From positions 1-38,995 of the forward strand of contig JAGFJK010000431.1 of the NCBI GenBank assembly GCA_024102795.1: a stretch of DNA of 38,995 nucleotides, written 5' to 3'. Below are positions 33,727-38,995 of the stretch, piece by piece (within the stretch, counting starts at the first letter, position 1; each line of letters starts with the position of its first letter). The notes under the pieces were generated by a model. That model was not told the DNA's origin, did no database searches, and saw only the letters and a list, made by a program, of their open reading frames with translations. The stretch comes from Pirellulaceae bacterium (GTDB lineage Bacteria > Planctomycetota > Planctomycetia > Pirellulales > Pirellulaceae). Position numbers and translations under genes: made by a program.

Positions 33727-36282
33727 ATGAACTGGCTGCCGGCTCTGACAACCTGGCAATTCGCGCTGGCCGGCCTGGCCTGCGCGGCCGGACCGATCCT
33801 GATCCACTTGCTGAACCGGCGGCGGTATCGCACCGTGCACTGGGCCGCCATGGAGTTGCTGCGGGAAGCCCTGCAGCGCAACCGCCGGATCATGCAGTTG
33901 CGGGACATCCTGCTGCTGGTCCTGCGCACGGCGGCCGTGTTGCTGCTGGGTCTGGCGCTGGCGCAGCCCTACTTCTCGGCCCGTCGGGAGAACTTCGACG
34001 GCCGCGGCCGGCTGCACGCCGTGTTGCTGGTGGACAACAGTCTGAGCATGAGTTACCAGACGCTGGACGGCACGCTGCTCGACCACGCTCGCGCTCGCGC
34101 TGCCAGCTATATCGAACAGTTGCCGGCGGGCAGTTTGATTTCGATTGTCCCGCTGTGCGGCGCCCGACAGGGCTACAGCCCCGATCCGTTCTCAAGCAAG
34201 CAGCAGGCGCTGGAATCGTTGCGGGCGATCACGCCCGTGGACCGCGAGGCCCCGGTCCGGCAGGCATTGAACGAAGCTCGCCGAGTTTGCGACCTGGTGC
34301 CCGACGTGGCCCAGCGGGTCGTGCTGCTGGGCGACCAGCAGCGCGGCAACTGGCGCGACGCGATCGACGACCAACTGCTGGCCGGCCTGCCGTCGCTGCA
34401 GGTCGTGGATCTGTCGCTGCCCGCCTGGGAAAACGCCTCGGTCGCCGGGCTGCGGTTGCAGGACGAACTGGCCGACGTGGAGACGCCGGCCACGATCGTC
34501 GTGGGCTTGCAGTATCAGGGGCCGCAGTCCAGCCGCGAAGTCCAACTGACTTTGACGGTGGGCGAGCGGACCGTCGCGTCGCGGACCGTGCGCCTGGATG
34601 CCGGACAGGGCATCCGCGAAGTCGCCTTCCAATTTGTGTTCGACCAGTATGCGGGCCAGCCAGGGCAGGCGGCGCTGGTGCCGATCACCGCTCGCATCAC
34701 GCCCGACGCGCTGCCGGCCGACGACGAGCGGCATCTGGTGGTGCCCGTGGTGACGTCGCTGCCCGTCGTGTTTGTCGATCAGTACGGCGCCGAACGAGAG
34801 AATTCGCTGGAAGGCCGCGTGGGTGAAACTCGCCACTTGCGCGCCCTGCTGGCGCCGGTCCGCAGCCGGGAGAATGCCCAGCGGCAGTTAATCCAGATCC
34901 GCCATCTGGGCCTGGAACAGCTCAGCCGCGAAACGCTGGCCGACGCCCGCCTGGTGGTGCTGGCGGGACTGGCGGATCCGGGAAACAGCGTGCCGCTGCT
35001 GCGAGATTACGTGCAAGCCGGTGGACAGTTGCTGATCGCGGCCGGCGGCGACTTCGACCCCGCGGCGTGGAACAACCTGGCCTGGCTCGACGGCCAAGGC
35101 ATCCTGCCGGCGCCGCTGGCCCCGCAACTGCTGGGCACTCTGCCCGATCAGGCCGGCACCGACTGGCGACCCTTCACGCTGGACTTCGGCAGCTTGCAGG
35201 CGGACGCCACCTTTCAACTGGCCGAAAACTCGGAACAGGCGCTGCGCGATCTGTACGATGAACCGCTGTTCTTCCAGGCCGTGCAGGTGCGGCTGGACGA
35301 CCAGGTCCAGCAGCAGATCGCGCGCACGCTGCGCGAGCAGCTCGGCCGCGAGTTTGATTCGTCCGGCAATGCACCGGAGACACAACAGCCCCGGGACCAG
35401 CAGCCGGCTCCGGAAGACGACCGGCACCCGATGCCGGCCGAGGACCCCGGCAAGCGTGAGAGAACGGTCGAGCAACTGGTACTGGCCGGCGCGCCTCGCG
35501 TCCTGGCCCGCTTCGCCTTGGACGGCCGGCCGCCATTTCTGGTGGAACGGCAGATGGGGCAGGGCCAGACCCTGTTCGTCGCGTCGAGCCTGCTGTCCCG
35601 CTGGAATACGCTGCCGATGACCAACGCCTTCCTGATGTTCGACCGGCTGCTCAGGCAACGCATTCGCGACACGCTGCCCCGGTTGAATTTCCCAGCGGGA
35701 CAACAGATTGCCGTCCCGCTGCCAGTGGCCGACCGGGGCGTGATCGTGCGGCTGGAACGGCCCGGACCGCTCGATTCAACCAGCACCGCAGGGCCAACCA
35801 GCACTGCAGGGCCGATCACCACCGCAGAGCCGACTGACAATGGCGGGCAGATCCGCATGTCGGACCAGGCTGGCGTGCCGGGAGAAATGGAGTACCTGGA
35901 TGTCGGCTTCCTCGGCCCCAGGCTGCGCGGCGTGGTGATCGACCAGGCGTATGATCGCGGCCTGTATCGGATCCAGGTCGCGCCGGCCGCCGGCGAGGCC
36001 AGCGGACCGCCGGATTTCGAGACGGTGCTGGCGGTGGCGGGCCCGCCGGAGGAATCCGACCTGACGCCGCTCGGTCGAGCCGAGTTTGCCCAGCGCATCG
36101 CGGCGGACAATGTACGCTGGGTGGCGGCCGGCGAACCGATCAGCCTGGCGGGAGCCCAGGTCCGCGGGCAGGACCTGTGGCGCTGGCTGGCGGCGGGCGT
36201 GCTGCTGGTGCTGCTGGTCGAGATTGGCGTGCTGAGCTGGTCGCGCCGGGCGACCGCGGTCCGCGAAGGGGGTGCGCCATGA
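33727..36282 (+). CDS. BatA-like membrane protein with a VWA domain
   Basis: An 851-residue protein. Residues 1-80 are the BatA N-terminal region: one membrane segment (WQFALAGLACAAGPILIHLL), the basic NRRRYRTVHWAAMELLREAL loop and a second membrane segment (DILLLVLRTAAVLLLGLALA). A VWA domain follows with the metal-site motif VDNSLSMS (Asp103, Ser105, Ser107). The long remainder holds beta-rich regions and a GATase-like stretch (VQAGGQLLIAAGGDFDPAAW). A variable Ser-Thr-Ala-Gly-Pro repeat lies at about 684-702, and a last membrane helix (WLAAGVLLVLLVEIGVLSW) near the C-terminus. In other bacteria BatA-type proteins work with a MoxR ATPase and a DUF58 protein; neither is in the window. Its TGA overlaps the ATG of the next gene. 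Confidence 0.88.
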   Translation: MNWLPALTTWQFALAGLACAAGPILIHLLNRRRYRTVHWAAMELLREALQRNRRIMQLRDILLLVLRTAAVLLLGLALAQPYFSARRENFDGRGRLHAVLLVDNSLSMSYQTLDGTLLDHARARAASYIEQLPAGSLISIVPLCGARQGYSPDPFSSKQQALESLRAITPVDREAPVRQALNEARRVCDLVPDVAQRVVLLGDQQRGNWRDAIDDQLLAGLPSLQVVDLSLPAWENASVAGLRLQDELADVETPATIVVGLQYQGPQSSREVQLTLTVGERTVASRTVRLDAGQGIREVAFQFVFDQYAGQPGQAALVPITARITPDALPADDERHLVVPVVTSLPVVFVDQYGAERENSLEGRVGETRHLRALLAPVRSRENAQRQLIQIRHLGLEQLSRETLADARLVVLAGLADPGNSVPLLRDYVQAGGQLLIAAGGDFDPAAWNNLAWLDGQGILPAPLAPQLLGTLPDQAGTDWRPFTLDFGSLQADATFQLAENSEQALRDLYDEPLFFQAVQVRLDDQVQQQIARTLREQLGREFDSSGNAPETQQPRDQQPAPEDDRHPMPAEDPGKRERTVEQLVLAGAPRVLARFALDGRPPFLVERQMGQGQTLFVASSLLSRWNTLPMTNAFLMFDRLLRQRIRDTLPRLNFPAGQQIAVPLPVADRGVIVRLERPGPLDSTSTAGPTSTAGPITTAEPTDNGGQIRMSDQAGVPGEMEYLDVGFLGPRLRGVVIDQAYDRGLYRIQVAPAAGEASGPPDFETVLAVAGPPEESDLTPLGRAEFAQRIAADNVRWVAAGEPISLAGAQVRGQDLWRWLAAGVLLVLLVEIGVLSWSRRATAVREGGAP
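35778..35831 (+). repeat. 18-bp in-frame tandem repeat, three units
   Basis: Units at 35778, 35796 and 35814 resemble AACCAGCACCGCAGGGCC and encode Thr-Ser-Thr-Ala-Gly-Pro. Same unit length and similar A/C-rich style as the repeat at 28087-28176, in a different gene. Confidence 0.8.
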
Positions 36283-38834
36283 CCGCGCTGCGCCAACTGG
36301 CGGGCTGGCTGCTGGGCCTGCCCGAAGTTACTGGTATTGAACGAGCTCGGCTGACGCTGGCCGCGAACTGGGCCAACCAGGGCACCGGCACCTTTTGGCT
36401 CTGGCTGGGGATCGGGCTGTTGGGCGCGGTGGCGGCCGTGTTTTATCTGCGGCTGCAAACGCGGGGCTCGCTGGCGGCGCGCCTGGCGCTGGCCGCCTGC
36501 CGCGGCCTGCTACTGTCGCTGCTGCTGCTGACGCTGGCGGAACCCGTGTTGCAACTGGCAACTGTCTCGCGCCCGCGCCCGCTGGTGTACGTGCTGCTGG
36601 ACGGGACGGAAAGCATGGCGATCGAGGACCCGGCCAACGCCGAGCAGCGCGAGGCACTGGCGGGCCTTGTCGAGCTGCCTGACGACGCTGCCAATCAGTC
36701 CGGTTCGTCGTCGCCGGAACTGGCCGGCTGGTCGCGGCAGGAACTGGTTCGCGGACTGCTGCGGGTCCAGCGGTCCGACAACGCGCTGGCTCGCTTGGAA
36801 GACCAGAACCACTACCAGCTCGAAGCGTTCGTGTTCGACGGTCGTACGACCAGCCGGTTGCGGCGACTGGCCGAAGCGGAGGCCTCGCGACTGGCCACGG
36901 ACTGGCCTCGGCTGGCGGATCAGTTGACCGCCACTGGCCAAGTGACCGCACTGGGCAACGTGCTGGCGGACATTCCGCAGCAGTCGGGTGCCGGGCGGCT
37001 GGCGGCGGTGGTCCTGATCAGCGATTTCGCTCATAACTCCGGGCCGGCGCCGCTGGGCTCCTTGGCCACGGGGTCGCTGGTCGAACGCCTGGGAGTGCCT
37101 CTATACACGGTGGGCGTGGGAGCCACCGAGGTGATCGACCTGGCGGCCGATCTGCAAACCGATCCCAAGATTCGCAAGGGCGACGAAACCAGCGTCAAGG
37201 TCCGGCTGAGGCAAACGGGACTGACCGGACGCGAAGTGACGGTGCGAGTTACCGCGAGGCCCGAAGCATTCGCTTCGTCCTCCGCGGCCGGCACAGCGGA
37301 CGCGCCCACGGACCCCGGCGCCATCGCGCCGGCGGACGAGCGGGCGCTTGCCGTGGGCCAGCGGCAAGTGACGCTGGAGGCGGGCGAGCAACTGGTGGAG
37401 TTTCCCTACACTCCGCAGGCCGCGGGACGGTTCCGGTTCGAGGTCCAGGCGGAGCCGCTGGCCGAGGAGGTGGTTTCGCAAAACAACGTTGCCTGGCGGG
37501 AAGCGAACATCATCGACGATTACGTGCGGCTGATGTACGTGGCGTACGAACCGAGCTGGGAGTGGAGATTCGTCAAGGAGGTTTTTCATCGGGACAAGAC
37601 GGTCGGGATGGACGGCTTTCGGACCTACCTGGCGTCGTCGGATCCGCGGGTCCGCGAGGCGAATCCGCTGTTTCTGCCCACGCTGACGCCGCAGCGCAGC
37701 GAGTTCTTCGCCAACGACGTGATCTTTCTGGACGATATGCCGGCCGCGGCCCTGACGCCCCGCTTCTGCGAACTGGTCCAGGAGTTCGTCGGCCAGCTTG
37801 GCGGCGGGCTGGTCGTCATCGCCGGTCCGCGATTCGGTCCCGGGCAGTTGGCCGGAACCCCCTTGGCGGACATGCTGCCCGTGGTGGTGGATCGTGAGCT
37901 GTCGTTGCGGGACGACCGCGAGTTCCCACTGCGACGAACGCCGCAGGCCGAGCTGTATCCATTCATGCGGCTGGGCCGCGACGACCGCGAGAATCAGCAG
38001 GCCTGGGACAACCTGGGTCCGCTGCCCTGGTATCAACCGGTGGCCGAGGTGCACGTCCGGGCCGAGGTGCTGGCGGAGCACCCCCGCGACACGTGCCGGG
38101 ACGGCCGCACGCCGCAGCCATTGATCGCGGTGCGGCGGTACGGCGAGGGTGAAGTGGTCTACCTGGCCTTCAACGAATTGTGGCGGCTGCGAAAACGGTT
38201 CGGCGAACGGTACTACCGCGACTTCTGGTCGTCGCTGATCGACCGGCTGGGCTTGAGTCACGATCTGGGCCGCCGCAAGCGGTTCGTGCCGCGGCTGGAC
38301 CGCGAGGAATATCGGGTGGAAGACACCGTGATGCTGACCGTGCAGGCGTACGACGAAAACTACTCGCCGCTGGCCGCCGACGACCTGCAGTCCGGCAGCC
38401 TGGAAGCCGAATTGCACATGCCCGACGCGGGTGGCGGACCAGCCAAGGTTCAGCCGCTGACCGTCCCGCTGTTGCGCGAAGGCATCTTCGAGCTGCGGTT
38501 GCCGGTCTACGTCGCCGGTTCCTACCAGTTGCGCATCAAGGATCCGCTGACGGGCGAGTTCACTCAGCGGGATTTCGAAGTGGCCGACCTGTCGGCCGAA
38601 CGCCGCAGTCCGGTCCGCGAGCTGCCGCTGCAGGAGGAACTGGCTCGGCAATCGGGCGGCCGCAGTTACGACTTGACCACCGTGGGACGGCTGGTTCAGG
38701 ATATGCAACTGGAGCCGGTGGAGGAGCGGGTGAACCGTAACCATGCCCTGTGGACCACACCGCTCTGGTTCCTGCTGCTGATGGCCCTGATGCTGGGCGA
38801 GTGGCTCGGCCGCAAATGGGTCCGTTTGACTTAA
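36279..38834 (+). CDS. Membrane protein with VWA and class I glutamine-amidotransferase-like regions
   Basis: An 851-residue protein. Two N-terminal membrane segments (about 39-57 WLWLGIGLLGAVAAVFYL and 76-93 RGLLLSLLLLTLAEPVLQL) precede a VWA-like region with LLDGTESMAIED (Asp108, Thr110, Ser112, a DxTxS form of the usual DxSxS metal site). A central part resembles a class I glutamine amidotransferase fold (FLDDMPAAALTPRFCELVQE, then VGQLGGGLVVIAGPRFGPG) without an obvious catalytic Cys-His pair. A final membrane helix is at about 826-845 (LWFLLLMALMLGEWLGRK). The ATG overlaps the preceding stop (ATGA), so it is coupled to the BatA-like protein. It probably acts in the same envelope complex (inference). 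Confidence 0.86.
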   Translation: MTALRQLAGWLLGLPEVTGIERARLTLAANWANQGTGTFWLWLGIGLLGAVAAVFYLRLQTRGSLAARLALAACRGLLLSLLLLTLAEPVLQLATVSRPRPLVYVLLDGTESMAIEDPANAEQREALAGLVELPDDAANQSGSSSPELAGWSRQELVRGLLRVQRSDNALARLEDQNHYQLEAFVFDGRTTSRLRRLAEAEASRLATDWPRLADQLTATGQVTALGNVLADIPQQSGAGRLAAVVLISDFAHNSGPAPLGSLATGSLVERLGVPLYTVGVGATEVIDLAADLQTDPKIRKGDETSVKVRLRQTGLTGREVTVRVTARPEAFASSSAAGTADAPTDPGAIAPADERALAVGQRQVTLEAGEQLVEFPYTPQAAGRFRFEVQAEPLAEEVVSQNNVAWREANIIDDYVRLMYVAYEPSWEWRFVKEVFHRDKTVGMDGFRTYLASSDPRVREANPLFLPTLTPQRSEFFANDVIFLDDMPAAALTPRFCELVQEFVGQLGGGLVVIAGPRFGPGQLAGTPLADMLPVVVDRELSLRDDREFPLRRTPQAELYPFMRLGRDDRENQQAWDNLGPLPWYQPVAEVHVRAEVLAEHPRDTCRDGRTPQPLIAVRRYGEGEVVYLAFNELWRLRKRFGERYYRDFWSSLIDRLGLSHDLGRRKRFVPRLDREEYRVEDTVMLTVQAYDENYSPLAADDLQSGSLEAELHMPDAGGGPAKVQPLTVPLLREGIFELRLPVYVAGSYQLRIKDPLTGEFTQRDFEVADLSAERRSPVRELPLQEELARQSGGRSYDLTTVGRLVQDMQLEPVEERVNRNHALWTTPLWFLLLMALMLGEWLGRKWVRLT

Positions 38835-38840
38835 CATGTT

Positions 38841-38995
38841 GGTGGAGCGATTGTCCCCAATCGCTCATAGGTGGAGCGATTGTCCCCAATCGCTCATAGG
38901 TGGAGCGATTGTCCCCAATCGCTCATAGGTGGAGCGATTGTCCCCAATCGCTCATAGGTGGAGCGATTGTCCCCAATCGCTCATAGGTGGAGCGA
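38841..38995. repeat. Tandem array of 29-bp hairpin units
   Basis: Five full units (38841, 38870, 38899, 38928, 38957) and ten bases of a sixth, cut by the window edge. The units are identical. Each contains a 9-bp inverted repeat, GAGCGATTG and CAATCGCTC, around TCCC, so each can form a hairpin. No spacers separate the units. Confidence 0.95.

Noticed and set aside
37101-38837. Minus-strand open frame of 578 codons
   Set aside because: Antisense to the VWA/GATase-like gene; composition is Gln/Arg/His-rich, typical of a shadow.
38841-38995. CRISPR array
   Set aside because: Units follow each other without spacers and no cas genes are present; it is a simple tandem hairpin repeat.

Overview
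The window is GC-rich, densely coded bacterial chromosome, most likely from a planctomycete of the Pirellulales type. That assignment rests on family content rather than on any marker gene: a secreted sulfatase, a DUF1571 protein, a SUMF1-like/SMP-30 fusion, BatA-like and VWA membrane proteins beside an alpha-toroid (squalene-cyclase-like) protein, a PQQ-type propeller protein of about 1,400 residues, and many short palindromic repeats of several families between genes and sometimes inside them. No rRNA, tRNA, prophage, transposase or CRISPR array was seen.

Layout. 1-374: the end of a Pro/Ala/Gly repeat protein with an apparent one-base deletion. 616-2142: a type I sulfatase. 2218-6708 (minus strand): mnmA, floA, a SUMF1-like/SMP-30 fusion whose longest form overlaps floA, and a small HNH-like protein. 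6918-9728 (plus): prfB with its programmed +1 frameshift, an unknown protein, and a protein with a repeated KMSTADILAAAR motif. 9729-10292: an island of short repeats. 10293-17524: small unknown proteins, a FliA/WhiG-type sigma factor, a DUF1571 protein, a hemerythrin-like protein, a small membrane protein, an Ogt-type methyltransferase, sodC with a clear terminator, and a MEKHLA-domain protein.

17496-23516 (minus): a compact five-gene run, read as carbamoyltransferase, SxtJ-like protein, DUF5989 (SxtK-like) protein, M81/MlrC-like metallopeptidase and GH88/GH105-like hydrolase. The first three form a cassette known from saxitoxin clusters (sxtI-sxtJ-sxtK) and elsewhere. 23637-25166: an AAA+ ATPase with a probable winged-helix N-terminus. 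25177-26474 (minus): dcd and nth.

26711-38834 (plus): BI-1-like protein, DUF309 protein and the large propeller protein, joined by TGATG and ATGA overlaps. After a repeat-bearing gap come an alpha-toroid protein, a BatA/VWA protein and a second VWA/GATase-like membrane protein, the last two also joined by ATGA. The window ends inside a tandem array of 29-bp hairpin units.

The most notable items are the carbamoyltransferase-SxtJ-DUF5989 run with its two hydrolases, the coupled membrane and envelope gene set at the right end, the repeat-motif protein at 8874-9728, and the load of palindromic repeats, some of them translated in frame. Functions are assigned by recognising motifs in the translated sequence; no database search was run.
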